A stretch of DNA of 64,000 nucleotides from Rheum nobile. Lineage: Eukaryota > Streptophyta > Magnoliopsida > Caryophyllales > Polygonaceae. This document shows positions 1 through 10,464 of this stretch, piece by piece. The position numbers were made by a program, and so were the translations under genes. Every line of letters begins with the position of its first letter. Position 1 is the stretch's first letter. The notes beneath the pieces were generated by a model, which saw only the letters and a list, made by a program, of their open reading frames with translations, searched no databases and was not told the origin of the DNA. The stretch covers positions 7,688,001-7,752,000 of the forward strand of contig WOAB01000563.1 in the NCBI GenBank assembly GCA_027886185.1, given 5' to 3'.

Positions 1-2
1 AA

Positions 3-842
3 CTCCACAAGGCCATGGGAACTGAGTTGAGGTTTAGTACTGTGTTTCATCCTCAGACGGATGGACAGTCTAAGAGGACCATCCAGACACTGGAAGATAT
101 GGTAAGAGCTTGCATACTAGATTGTCCGACCAGCTGGGAGAACAGCTTATGTCTGATTGAATTCGCGTACAACAATAGCTGGCATTCTACCATTAAGATG
201 GCTCCATTCGAGGCTTTGTACGGTCGGAAATGCAGATCTCTAATTTGTTGGGATGAGAATGCCAACAAGGTTCTGCTCGGACCGGAGTTGGTCAAAAGGA
301 CTGCCTCGGACATTGCTTTGATCAGACAGAGGATGTTGACAGCTCAGAGTTGACAGAAATCTTACGCATATCTGAAACACATGAATGTCGAGTTTGAGGT
401 TGGTGACAAGGTGGTTGTCAGAGTGTCGCCATCCAAAGGTGTGTTCAGGTTCGGCAAGCATGGGAAGCTTAACCCTCGCTATGTGGGACCGTTTGAGATC
501 CTTGACAGAGTGGGGTCTCTAGCGTATCGTTTAGCATTGCCGCCATCGGCGCATCTAGTGCATAACGTGTTCCACGTGTCTTTGCTGAGAAAGTACGTGC
601 CAGATGTGTCTCATGTGCTGAGTTATGAAGACATCGAGATTCAGGCAAATGGTACCTACGAGGAGATACCTGTGCGTATTCTCGAACACCGCGAGAAGCA
701 CTTACGGAACAAGGTGGTACCATTAGTACGGATTCTCTGGTCCAAGTCTGGATCTGAGGAGGTTACTTAGGAAATCTGGGAGACTGAGGCTGATATGCTT
801 AGTCATTTTCCCGACCTGTTTTCGGGGTCGAAACCTTTTTAA
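3..842 (+). pseudogene. Tekay-like Ty3/gypsy integrase, C-terminal part of pol
   Basis: The reading frame is open from the window edge and encodes the end of a retroviral-type integrase core (HPQTDGQSKRTIQTLEDM, then FEALYGRKCRS) followed by the conserved C-terminal module (VGDKVVVRVSPSKGVFRFG, then KLNPRYVGPFEI and VHNVFHVSLLRKY). This is the usual pol end of plant chromoviruses of the Tekay/Del type; integrase inserts the cDNA into host chromatin. The frame is broken by TGA at 351-353 and by TAG at 768-770, the latter at a position where relatives have tryptophan. The natural stop is probably TAA at 840-842, just before the polypurine tract. The N-terminal part lies outside the window. This copy cannot make a full-length enzyme. 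Confidence 0.9.
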
Positions 843-853
843 GGGGACGGTGA
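838..853 (+). other. Polypurine tract of Tekay-like element 1
   Basis: A purine run (AAGGGGACGGTGA) sits directly before the first TGTAATA of the LTR, as expected for the plus-strand primer of reverse transcription. A second similar run (AAGGGGGTAGTGA, 914-926) lies 73 bp downstream, directly before a second TGTAATA. Confidence 0.7.
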
Positions 854-1159
854 TGTAATATCCCTCATTTTCAAGCTGTTTTCGACCAAGTTTCGGGGTC
901 AAAACTTTTTTTTAAGGGGGTAGTGATGTAATACCCCTCAAATTCAGTAAGGGTATTTGGGTAATTTTCCCAATCCTCGTTCTGTAAGCAAGACGCGTTT
1001 GGCGTATTCAGAATTTCTGTAATAATCTTTTGAACGTTATTATATACGTTTTATGCATTTGTGGGTCTTAGAGTATTTTTATGTGTACTAAAAATACATT
1101 CTAGCTTAAGTCTGCGAGAGAAACCGTGACCAGAGACCAAGGGCGCGCTCGCGGCATTT

Positions 1160-1191
1160 CCGCGACCGCAGAAGATTTTCCGCAACTGCGG
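1160..1191. repeat. Palindrome pair in Tekay LTR 1, upstream of TATA
   Basis: CCGCGACCGCAG at 1160 and CCGCAACTGCGG at 1180 are near-palindromic 12-mers whose starts are 20 bp apart, about 118 bp upstream of the TATA box. The same module recurs in unrelated Athila elements elsewhere in the window. Confidence 0.8.
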
Positions 1192-1308
1192 AAACACTGT
1201 TCAGCGTCCCCTTCGTCTTCTTCGCGTTTCATCGGTTCGGTTGCCGCCGTTCACCGTTGGAGGGAGGCCGATCATTCCGTCTTCTCAGCGTTGGGCTCCC
1301 TATTGTCC

Positions 1309-1316
1309 TATAAATA
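1309..1316 (+). promoter_or_regulatory. TATA box of Tekay LTR 1
   Basis: TATAAATA lies 455 bp into the LTR, after a GC-rich segment and before a CT-rich stretch, as in a pol II LTR promoter. Transcription would start about 30 bp downstream and define the start of R. Confidence 0.65.
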
Positions 1317-1548
1317 GGAGGTTGGAGCAGCTTGGAATCTCATCCACAGCTCTCACAATCTCTCTTTCTCTCGATTTCTTCGTCGCCAGAGTCCTTGCCT
1401 CGTCGGAGTGTTCGCCGGAGCTTTTGGTGGTCGCCCTGGTGTCTTTGGAGGTTGGAAGTGGTGGCATTGCAAGGAGGAGAGTCTAGCATCGTCGTCTTCG
1501 TCATCAGTGAGCCTCAATTCGATTTTGAGTCGAGTCGGAAGGAGGGAT

Positions 1549-1654
1549 CCGTGATCGCGGGGATGAATTCCACGACCGCAGAAGCTGCCTAGAATTCCGC
1601 GACCGCGGAAGCCCAAACTGCGACCGCGGCTTGCCCTGGCAAGCGCGATCGTGG
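1549..1654. repeat. Cluster of five palindrome copies downstream of TATA in Tekay LTR 1
   Basis: Near copies of CCGCGAYCGCGG start at 1549, 1570, 1597, 1618 and 1643. The first two and the third and fourth are both 21 bp apart. Substitutions from the consensus are mostly C to T or G to A at CpG sites. Confidence 0.75.
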
Positions 1655-3045
1655 CTTGGACAGCCACGGTCATGACTCAGGCTTTATTTCCGTTTCGTTT
1701 GTATCATTATTCGTGTCGAATCTAACCTAGGGTTTCGTCGTTGTTTCGTCGTGGTCATAGGAATCCGTAATCAGATTCCAGTTTCCAGATCCTGAAACCC
1801 ATTTTCGTCAAACCGACTAGATTAAGGCAAGTGACGGTTCGCTCTTGCTTATCATTCCATATTTCCGTTAGTTATCAATTATTTCTGATTGTTAATTAAA
1901 TTGGAATGCATTGTTGTTTTTGTTTGGGAACAAATTTTATAAATGATGTGGTTAAAATATGATATTATATTAGGTTTTATATATTGCTAGAAACAACGCT
2001 ATTATATTGGTTAATTACCGTGATGGTATTGGTGTGGATTATTGTGTGAATTTAACTGTGTAGTTAGAACGAGTATTCGTAAGATGTACCTTGCGAGGTC
2101 TAGTCGTTACTTTATAATTGGTATTAGGAGGATTTTGCCCTAGTACTTTCCTGGTCATGACCTACCCCTATCCGAATATAGGTGGTGGTGCACACAGCTG
2201 GTGCCGACAATCGGGATTTATTCCCCAGATATCTCTCGTATCGAGATGATATATAGTAAAAGCTTTAACGTGAATATACGTTTTGTAAGTAAATAAGATA
2301 AGTGCGGTTATGCACACAATTAATGAACCTTCGGGCGAGAAGTACAACTTGGAACCCGCCCGGACTTCGGTTAGAGTAAGTCCTCCTTCCAAATCTGAAT
2401 TCGCATTGCGCGGTGAGGTTGGTTGTGGACCCAAATGATCAAGTCATTTTTAAACGCTTGTGTGAAACTGTAACGTTCCCAAACACTTGTCATACGTTTC
2501 CGAAAGACTCACTCTTTTGGAGTCTTCTCTTCATATGTTTCCCTTAAAGACTCAATCTTTTGGAGTCTTCTCTTGTTCATACCTTTTCGTATGTTTCCGT
2601 AGAAGTGTTGAGGTTCACTGTCGTCATCAGTTATTATTCGAGAAGCGACAGGTGTAACCTAATATGACTACTTAGAACCTTTTCTATTTTTACCCTTACG
2701 TAGTCTTTCATTAGACTAACCAACCGGTTATTTTCCTTTGCATGGTTGGCTGGTGTCATCCGTCTCATACGACACATCAAGTAAACTCCCTTTCCGTGAA
2801 GGCTAGTACGCGATGATGAAGGCAGATGCCGTTTAAAGAGTTTTTCAAGGTTAAGGATCCTAGGCGTGAGATCGCGCAGATCAAGACCCTTCGTAATGTT
2901 ATTTATTTTAAAGACTTCCGTTGTATTGAAACAATTCCGTATTTGGTATCGACAATTGTAAAACCGTGACCTTGGGTGACCCCAGATGTGTAATCTGAGG
3001 TCACTGGCGGTAATACTTTTAAGGGAATATTTGGGGGGTGTTACA

Positions 3046-3371
3046 CTCACAAAGTCTGCCTTCAAAAGCTTCTCTACCTCTTCTCTTGCACCCTACGCTT
3101 TGTCCCATGCTTGCTTTCGTTTCTTTTGCCTGACTGGTTTAGCATCACGAGTTCTATTCAAGGAATAAGTCATGAGGTTCACAGGAATACCTTTGAGATT
3201 GCGGGGAGCCCATGCAAAGACATCGCGTGACTGAGCTAGCAAATTTTCTATCTCTCCTTGCGCTTGGGACCCTAGTGTTTTCCCCATATACAACTTCTCA
3301 TCTTCGTGATCAAAAGGTATGAGGCACTTCCTGTCATCCTCCGCGACCACCTTTTCTGAACGACTTCTCAC
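3046..3371 (-). pseudogene. Start of Tat-like reverse transcriptase, cut by the Tekay LTR
   Basis: The minus-strand frame shows the pre-RT segment (DVFAWAPRNLKGIPVNLMTY) and the conserved start of the RT domain (AKPVRQKKRKQAWDKA, then after one stop EEVEKLLKADFV). Catalytic motifs are missing because the sequence ends at the LTR boundary at 3045/3046. A TAG at 3090-3092 also breaks the frame. This is an inactive remnant. Confidence 0.8.
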
Positions 3372-3485
3372 TTCCAGTTATGCTTCCTCTTCCGTCACCA
3401 TTCTCACGTATTTGAGAGGATTGGGTACAACTGCTTCTTGTAACGTCAAGACGGGTCTCTCGTTGCCCTTAAGCGCCATGAGGTA

Positions 3486-3983
3486 TCATGCGTGACTCTC
3501 GACCGGATGGCTCCGCGACACACCAGTGCCCATGAGTACGTGAAACTTCACTGAGGAGTGGTAAATTGATATTGCGGCCTGGGATTTGTTAAGGGATGTT
3601 CTCCCAAAAATGGCATTGTACGCGGAAGGTGCTTTCAGTACTACAAAGTCGACCCTCTTGGCCCTCCTCTGACCTTCTTCGTCACCCAAGATTAGGTTAA
3701 TTGTTACGGAGCCGATTGCTTGTACTCGCTCTCCCGCAAATCCCACTAGCGTGTACTCAGTTGCCTTAAGACGGGTTGGGTCCATTCCTAGTTGTTGATA
3801 TGCGTCCCAGTACAGAATATCTGCTGAATTGCCGGTGTCAACGAGTACCCGCTTCACAATCTTAGTTTCCATTTGCGGATGGATCACCAAAGGATCATAG
3901 CAATGGGTTTCGAAGTCCACGGTATCTTGCTCTGTGAATATCAATTGATGATGATCGTGTAGCTTCCTGTCAATACTTAGCAC
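3486..3983 (-). pseudogene. Tat-like aspartic protease
   Basis: A 165-residue frame contains the active-site motif VLVDTGNSADILYWDA (about residues 46-61), the flap-like segment VGFAGERVQAIGSV, and the second conserved block SAYNAIFGRTSLN. These are hallmarks of plant Tat/Ogre proteases, which cut the Gag-Pol precursor in the virus-like particle. The domain itself looks open, but its polyprotein is interrupted on both sides. Confidence 0.85.
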
Positions 3984-3986
3984 AAG

Positions 3987-6366
3987 TCATCCCTCGGGTG
4001 GAGGAGTGTTGGCAATTATACGAGCTTCACGCCTGCTTGGTGTTTCTTGTGGATGGCCTCCAACAATGGTCCCTACGTGGCCGTCCGGCCTCGGGAAGTT
4101 TGGTGCTCTTCCCGCTGGCGTCCCGTGAGGGTTCTGTGCTCCTTGTGTTGGGACAGGCTTCTTCCGCGAAGAGCCGTACCCCAAACATTCTCTTGCATCA
4201 TGTCCTGACGACTGATGGTAAGAGCAAAATTTTCCACCACCCCTACGTGGACCATGGGAAGGGAGACTGTTTCACGAAACTGGTGGCCAATGTTGTGACC
4301 AATCCTGAGGTCTTGGAGGTCCCGCATTTTTTACCTCGCGGGTATTCATCTCAACAACTCCTGTGGAATTTTATAGGGGCTTTCCCTCTGTCATTGTTCT
4401 GGTGCCCGCGAGGTTCTTAGTTCGGGGCATCCCTCTTGTGTGTATCCCGTCTCCCTCGCGATAGCTCTTCCGCGCATATATGAGTGTTTCCTTTCTCTAA
4501 CAACTTAGTGTAGGACTCTGGGGCCTTCTTATTGACAACGAATTGAAAAGTTGAGTTTGCCAATCCCTGAATGAACCTGCGTGCGATCTTCTCGTCAAAG
4601 TCGTGAACCTGGACCACTTCCGTCGTGAACCTTCATATGTATGCGGCCAAAGTTTCCCCTTCGCGCAACTTCATGGTCAGAATCTCCTGCATCCCCTTCT
4701 TCCTTTTCTCGCGCGCTCCCAAATTGAGTGATGAATAGGTCTTCAAGCTGTTTGAAGGACTTAATACTTCCCGGGGGTAAGTTGACCATCCAAGTCAACA
4801 CGGGCCCTGCCAAAGCGTTGGGAAATGACTTACACATTGTCGCTTCATCGGCTCGACTGATGAGCAGCGCATAGCGTTACTTCGACAGGTAATCGTCGGG
4901 ATCTTCATTGCTCATGTACTCCCTGAGTATTGGCAATTGGAAGTCGTAGGGTAGTTCTGCCAACAGGATATGCTCCGCGAACGCGAGGCTCCGTACATCG
5001 TCAAGGGAGAGTTCAAGGTCATAGGGGGTCTGCGATGCACTGTGGTGTACCCCCGCTGCCCGTCTCTCCGCGTATGATAGTGTGGGAAGTCCGATGCCAT
5101 AGATACGCGGTCCGTGTAATAGGTGTTCCTTGGGATACGCTTCCTGGTATGGGTGAGCAAACAAATATATTCGATCCGGTCCGGTATGTCGGATATCCGA
5201 TAATTTTTTGTTACAAAACTCTTATTCGTATCCGGTCAGTTTCAGATTGGATATCCGATAAATATTATCCAGATCGGATCGGATATTCGACTCGGATATC
5301 TGAAATTATTCGGTTACTAGAAAACCTATTAAAACTTAAATCCAAATGTTAATTTTTCTAATTCAATCAAAACAACAATTCAACACCGTTTGCATGTCCC
5401 TATTAATTTTTTCAAACATTTAAACTTGTCAATCTTTTCAAATAGAGAACCATAAACGTATATATTATATAACAAGAGAAATTGAAAAGTACATTGAAAG
5501 TTGTAACTTTAACTTAAATAATCAAAATTCAATTCAATGATAAACACTTAGTCTTGACAAAAAAACATATTTGCTCTATTTAGTGAGGCGACAATCAGTA
5601 CGTGAATTATTGATTAAGGCTTTTAATTTTATAAGAATAATAATCAAGGTTGTTTTTTTTATTAAAAAGAATAAAATAAGGAATGTTGTATTGGAGAATT
5701 GAAATGAGTTCAGTTGCTTAAAATTATACAAGCACCATTTTGAGATCATCTAAACTAATTAAACATTATATATTAATTCTAAAAAATATATATTATATAT
5801 TAATAGTATCAGATTCTTGGTAAGCAAAATATCATGATCCGTATCTGGTCCAAGTATACGGAAAAAACACCCAGATCGGATAAAAATTAAATGGATATTT
5901 TCGGATACATACTTTTAGGATACGGATCAACGGATTATCGGATCGGGTCGGTCGGATCGGATATTTTTTCTCACCCCTACTTCCTGGTACTGCGGTCCTT
6001 CTTGTGGTATGCGAGCTGACTGCTCTTGATGGCGTTGTTGTTGAGCGTGCCTTTGCCAGTCTTGGAACTGGAGGAACTGCTCGAGCTCCCCCCCTTCTAT
6101 GACGTACCCCCGCGCACGCGGTGGCTACGAGCTTCTCGCTGAAGGGGCTTGGTTTGCTCTTGGAGCTTGTGATTGTACCTCTTCGGATTTCTCAGCTTGC
6201 ACATCTTTGTCATCCATCTTCTAGGATCTGTACTTAGCTGCATGAGGACGTCGCCACGGTCGACGTTAGTGCAGAATCCCGGTTTTGCTGGGACGACTCG
6301 GCTAACATTCTGGATCGTCTCGGGTTTGATCTTCCTCTCGCTCTCTCCTTCACCTGGGAGCTTCAC
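3987..6366 (-). pseudogene. Tat-like gag, broken and split by a hAT-like element
   Basis: Fragments in several minus-strand frames form a degenerate gag: N-terminal sequence at 5988-6366, capsid-like sequence at 4417-5139 (PVLTWMVNLPPGSIKSFKQL; RRFIQGLANSTFQF), and a zinc-binding segment near 4180-4230 with C-x2-H...GH...C spacing, typical of Tat gag. Frameshifts and stops separate the pieces and the hAT-like element at 5148-5979 interrupts it. Gag normally forms the particle and binds RNA; this copy is non-functional. Confidence 0.75.
5148..5979. mobile_element. hAT-like non-autonomous element with 8-bp duplication
   Basis: The 832-bp segment starts TATGGGTGAGCAAA and ends TTTTCTCACCCCTA, giving imperfect terminal inverted repeats. 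It is flanked by a perfect 8-bp direct repeat CTTCCTGG at 5140-5147 and 5980-5987, the duplication size of hAT elements. The interior is AT-rich and shows repeated ATCCGAT/GGATATCC-type words near both ends, possibly subterminal transposase sites. No transposase frame is present. It sits inside Tat gag and so is younger than that element. Confidence 0.88.
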
Positions 6367-6429
6367 GGACAGCCCCAGACCTAGACGTGATGGATGGCAA
6401 CGATCTTGATCCTCCTCTTTCCGGCAAAC

Positions 6430-6900
6430 CTAAAAACACCCGAGAATGGGGTTTCCCGGGAGAAAACTCTCCGACGCCCAAGTCAGAGAACGAAACAAAC
6501 TGGATTGGAAACGAACGAGAAAAGAAAACAGGCTGAAAACTGGGGAATCAAGGGAACATCAACGATCGAGTAAGAAGAAAATGCAACTTTGGACTGCAAT
6601 CAATGGTGTCGTTTGCATCCGCATCCGCCACTTCTCCCAAAATAGGGTTTTCGGGATTGGTGAGGAGAGAAAAGTGCTAGAAAAAGATCCCCCCCCTTTC
6701 CTTTTTGGAGGCATTTATAGCCCTCAAAAGATGGAGCTTCCTGGTGGACTAGATGGGCCGGCCCAAACCTTCTTCATGGGCTGCAACTTCCGTTCGCGGA
6801 GATGACGCATTCCTATACGCGAGGAAAACGTGCTCCCACACTCTCAATCTCAGAATAGTGCACCAACTTCCTACATGTCCAACTTCGGAGCTTAGAGGTC
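6430..6900 (-). repeat. Probable 5' LTR of the Tat-like element
   Basis: The region lies just upstream of gag on the minus strand. It contains a minus-strand TATA-like box (CTATAAATGC, 6711-6720) and downstream the segment TTGGGCGTCGGAGAG, a sequence type often seen in U5 of plant gypsy LTRs. No matching second LTR is in the window, so both ends are estimates. I could not identify a primer-binding site. Confidence 0.4.
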
Positions 6901-7234
6901 ATATTTATAATAAATGAAGCAAATTTGTTTACCTTAACCCTCCTTGTATGGAGAGGGAGACCAAGTAGGTAATGGGAAATTCTCCCTGTTTGAAATTAAG
7001 GCATGACAGAAATTCAAATTGTAGTGCTTCAAAGATTCCACCTAAATATACCACACTTTTCTACATATTCGCAATCAATCCTGATTATCTACCAAACTCC
7101 TCGAGACAACTTTTAATAACAGAGATAGAAGCCAAATCCGCTCTACAGAAATTAAGAAGTCATATGCAAATGAAATATCAATCAGCTTCATTTTGTTGCA
7201 CTTGGGATGAAATTTAAAGCCCCTTTCCTAGCTG
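6901..7234. other. Unassigned AT-rich sequence, possibly host
   Basis: About 330 bp between the Tat remnant and the copia insertion. No domain or repeat is recognisable. Together with 12287-12450 it formed a continuous stretch before the copia element inserted, so it may be host DNA or an older decayed element. Confidence 0.35.
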
Positions 7235-7239
7235 GCTAC

Positions 7240-7532
7240 TGAAGAAAAGTAAGATCGAAGAACTGAGATAGAAATAGAAAGCTTGAACAATCAACAATGG
7301 AGTTTAACAAGTTTCCTCTCTCTGCATTACTGATATTCACACGCATTACAATTCAGAGAATGAACAAAGCTCTCTTAAATAGAGAAGCTGAAGCTACCTA
7401 CTACAACCAGTAAACATAACCGGCTACAACAGGTAGTAACAAATTCCTAACCGCCTCTAACTATGGATGCCACGTCAGTGACTTAGCTACACTCCTAACT
7501 GCCACATCAGTGACAAATAAACAACTTTAACA
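7240..7532 (-). repeat. 3' LTR of the copia element
   Basis: Starts TGAAGAAAAG and ends CTTTAACA on the plus strand; about 95% identical by eye to 11988-12281. It borders the polypurine tract, so it is the 3' LTR of a minus-strand element. Confidence 0.92.
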
Positions 7533-7540
7533 TCCACCCC

Positions 7541-8536
7541 TCAAGTTGGAACAGCGCAGAGACCTAACTTGACAGAGAGAAAGTGATGTGGTTGATGACC
7601 AAGAGCTTTCATCATGATATCAACTAATTGGAGATTGGTAGGAATGTAGGCTGTGCGAAGAAAACCACTTTGAATCTTCTCCCGCGTAAAATGAAGATCA
7701 GTTTCCAAATGCTTGGTTCGTTCGTGGAAACAAGGGTTGGCAACAATCAACTGGGCAGCCTTGTTATCACAGAACATAGTGATAGACAATGGAATGGAAA
7801 TACGAAAATCATGAAGCATGAAACTGGTCCACACTAGCTCAGCAGTGGTAGAAGCCATGCTTCTGTACTCAACTTCTGTTGAAGATCGACTAATTGTAGC
7901 ATGTTTCTTGGTCTTCCAAGACACCAATGAATGACCCAAGAAAACACAAAAACCAGTTAAAGATCGACGTGTTGTTAAGCATGCTCCCCAATCAGCATCT
8001 GAGAAGCCAGTAACCTTTAGATCATCCTGAACAGGGTAAAACAAGCCCCTTTGTAAAGAGCCCTTCAGATAAAAAAGAATATGCAGTGCTGCCTGAAAAT
8101 GGGGTTGCCGTGGCTGACTTACAAACTGAGAGAGATGATGGACTGCATAAGAAATATCTGGCCTGGTGAGTGACAAATACAGCAGACGACCAATGAGCCT
8201 TCTGTATTGCTCTCCATCAGTAAGCAATTGTCCTACATCAAGTTGTAATTTCATACCAGTAGGAAGTGGAAAACTGACCTCCTTAGCTTCTCCCATGTTA
8301 GCAGCCTGCAATGTATCCTGAATATACTTCCTCTGACTCAAATATGTTCCCTGAGCAGTTCTGTATATTTCCATCCCTAGGAAATATCTAGCCAATCCCA
8401 AATCTTTAATGGTAAATTTGTTATGCAAATCCTGCTTAACCTTTGTAATAGCAGCCAAATCATCTCCTATAACTAATATATCATCAACATATACCAGTAA
8501 AAAGAGAGATGATGATCCTCTGATTTGCACAAACAA
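7541..8536 (-). pseudogene. Copia RT C-terminus and RNase H
   Basis: An open frame of 331 residues contains the catalytic LLVYVDDILVIGDD box near the N-terminus, further RT blocks (LGLARYFLGMEI, RRLIGRLLYLSLTRPDIS) and RNase H blocks (GFSDADWGACLTTRRSLTG, then FCDNKAAQLIVANPCFHERT). It ends with a stop that overlaps the polypurine tract. It is in frame with the upstream pol segment but separated from it by a TAG at 8603-8605. The enzyme copies genomic RNA to cDNA and degrades the RNA strand. Confidence 0.92.
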
Positions 8537-8602
8537 TGAATAGTAATTGGTGGATTAAACAAAGCCCAATGAAACCAAGAAGAGAGTCAACTCTTGATTC
8601 CA

Positions 8603-10374
8603 TTATCTAGAGGCCTGCTTGAGGCCATATAGAGACCTCTGCAACTTGCAAACTTCAGTGCCCTGCCCCTTGAAATAACCCTCAGGAACTTTCATATAAA
8701 TGTCTTCCTCCAAATAACCATGCAAGAAAGCATTGTTGACATCTAATTGGTGTAAAGGCCATTGTTTAGTTGTAGCTAAAGCAATAATAAATCTCACAGT
8801 TGGGAGCTTTTCCATTGGACTGAAAGTGTGCTTGTAGTCCTTCCCAAGTTTCTGATTATACCCCTTCACTACCAACCGAGCTTTATGCCTCTCTATAGAG
8901 CCATCTGCTCTAAACTTCACCTTGTAAACCCACTTAGACCCAATAGCTTTGTGTCCAGGGGGAAGTGAAGTCAATGTCCAAGTGCCATTGTCTTCCAAAG
9001 CCTTGATTTCCTTAGCCATAGCTTCTTCCCAAACCTGATGGCCTTTAGCCTCTGAATAACAAGTAGGTTCTAATACTAACATGACATGAGCAAGAGAAAC
9101 ATAATATTCTCTGTGACTCTCCCTAACAGCCTGAACATCAGAAGCTGTCATAGCATAATCTGAAGTCCACTGTGGTGCTCTTCTAATTCTGGTAGATTGT
9201 CTTGTGCCATTAGAAACACTGTCCCTGGTGTGAGGCCTAACAACATCTGTCTGAATGTTGACTTCCTCCTCAGTTGCAGCTATATTGTCCCTTGTATGAG
9301 ACCCAACAACATCTGTCTGAATACCATCTTCCTCTTCAGTTGCAGTAATAGGCAAGATAGGCAGTGAAGGTGATAACCAGTCACTATTATCTTCCTCATG
9401 TGTGATAGGAAAAGGAGGGGAAATAATCTTGGGAACATCAGGGAGAACTTCAGATAGACTAGGATCCTTAAAAGGAAACTTGTCTTCATAAAAGACTACA
9501 TCTCTACTATGAAACACCACATCCTTCTCTAAATCATAGAGTTTATACCCCTTTTGATTGACAGGATATCCTATCAATATACCCCTTCTCCCACGAGGAT
9601 CAAGTTTATCTAATCCTCTCTTCTCTGCTACTTCATAACAGAGGCAACCTATTACTCTCAAATATGCATAGGTTGGCTCTTTCTGAAATAAAAGCTGATA
9701 TGGAGATTGCCAATTAAAGCTTACTAAAGGCATCTTGTTGATAAGATAAGTTGCAGTTAGAAGACACTCTCCCCAAAATTTCTTAGGCAGATGAGCATGA
9801 AAACATAAAGCTCGAGTTGTGTCAAGAAAATGCCTATGCTTCCTCTCAGCAATTCCATTTTGCTGAGGTCTATATACCATTGTTCTCTGATGAATGATTC
9901 CTAATTCTGAAAACAGAATTTTTCAATTGTGATTGACCAATTCTGAACCATTATCTGATCGAATGGTTTTGTGAACCTTCCCAAATTGGTTTTTGATCAA
10001 AGAGATATAACTCTTAATAGTCTCAAACACCTGAGATTTAGAATGCAAAAGGTATGTCCATGTAGCACGACTCAATCATCTACTATGGTGAAGAAATATC
10101 TTTCTCCATTGATATTACGAACACTAAATGGTCCCCATACATCTACATGTAACAAATCAAAAGCATGAATAGCTCTACTATCACTGCTTTGAAAAGGCAG
10201 TCTATGCAGTTTTTCTATAGAACAAGTGTCACATAAAGTATTTGTCATAGATTTTTCCTTACAACTAGGCACATGAGCCATTTTACCAAATGAGATATGC
10301 CCTAGTCTATTGTGTAAGAGATGCATAGAATCTGTTCCTTTGGCTAAGCAACAAGCCTTATTGAATCCTTGCAT
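8603..10374 (-). pseudogene. Copia integrase and RT N-terminus
   Basis: At the right end, a pre-integrase/zinc segment (HLLHNRLGHISFGKM ... CDTCSIEKLHRLPF) leads into the integrase core (LLHVDVWGPFS ... FTIVDD). The core is interrupted by stops and a frameshift at about 9890-10071. It resumes with QQNGIAERKHRHFLDTTRAL, then the linker and the RT start (GSKWVYKVKFRADGSIERHK; LDVNNAFLHGYLEEDIYM; LYGLKQASR). It is broken in at least three places and cannot give an active integrase. Confidence 0.88.
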
Positions 10375-10464
10375 TTTATTGCTTCATGCCTCCAATCTAT
10401 ATAAGCCTCCACATTCCTTTCCAACAACCACAACTGCTTTAGTCAAATGGTCATGTAGAGTGCA

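Larger units (their letters stand above)
854..3045 (+). repeat. 3' LTR of Tekay-like element 1
   Basis: The segment runs from TGTAATATCC to GGGGTGTTACA, so it starts TG and ends CA with short inverted ends (TGTAA/TTACA). It directly follows pol and a polypurine tract, and is followed by Tat coding sequence, so this is the right edge of the insertion. The first 73 bp (854-926) are a tandem partial duplicate of what follows at 927. The related LTR at 24031-27257 begins with the same duplicate directly against foreign DNA, which fixes 854 rather than 927 as the start. It contains a TATA box at 1309, two palindrome clusters, and two copies of a roughly 45-bp repeat with GACTC...GAGTC arms near 2500-2575. 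The element's 5' LTR is outside the window. Confidence 0.85.
3046..6900 (-). mobile_element. Truncated Tat-like Ty3/gypsy element
   Basis: Read on the minus strand, a probable LTR, gag, protease and the beginning of RT follow each other from about 6900 down to 3046, where the Tekay LTR interrupts the RT coding sequence. The domain order and protease sequence are those of the Tat/Retand/Ogre group. The hAT-like element at 5148-5979 splits gag. The rest of pol must lie on the other side of the Tekay insertion, outside the window. The right edge of the element is uncertain. Confidence 0.75.

Noticed and set aside
927..3045. Tekay LTR starting at the second TGTAATA
   Set aside because: Copy 2 begins at the first TGTAA directly against foreign sequence, so the LTR start is 854 and 927 is the internal duplicate.
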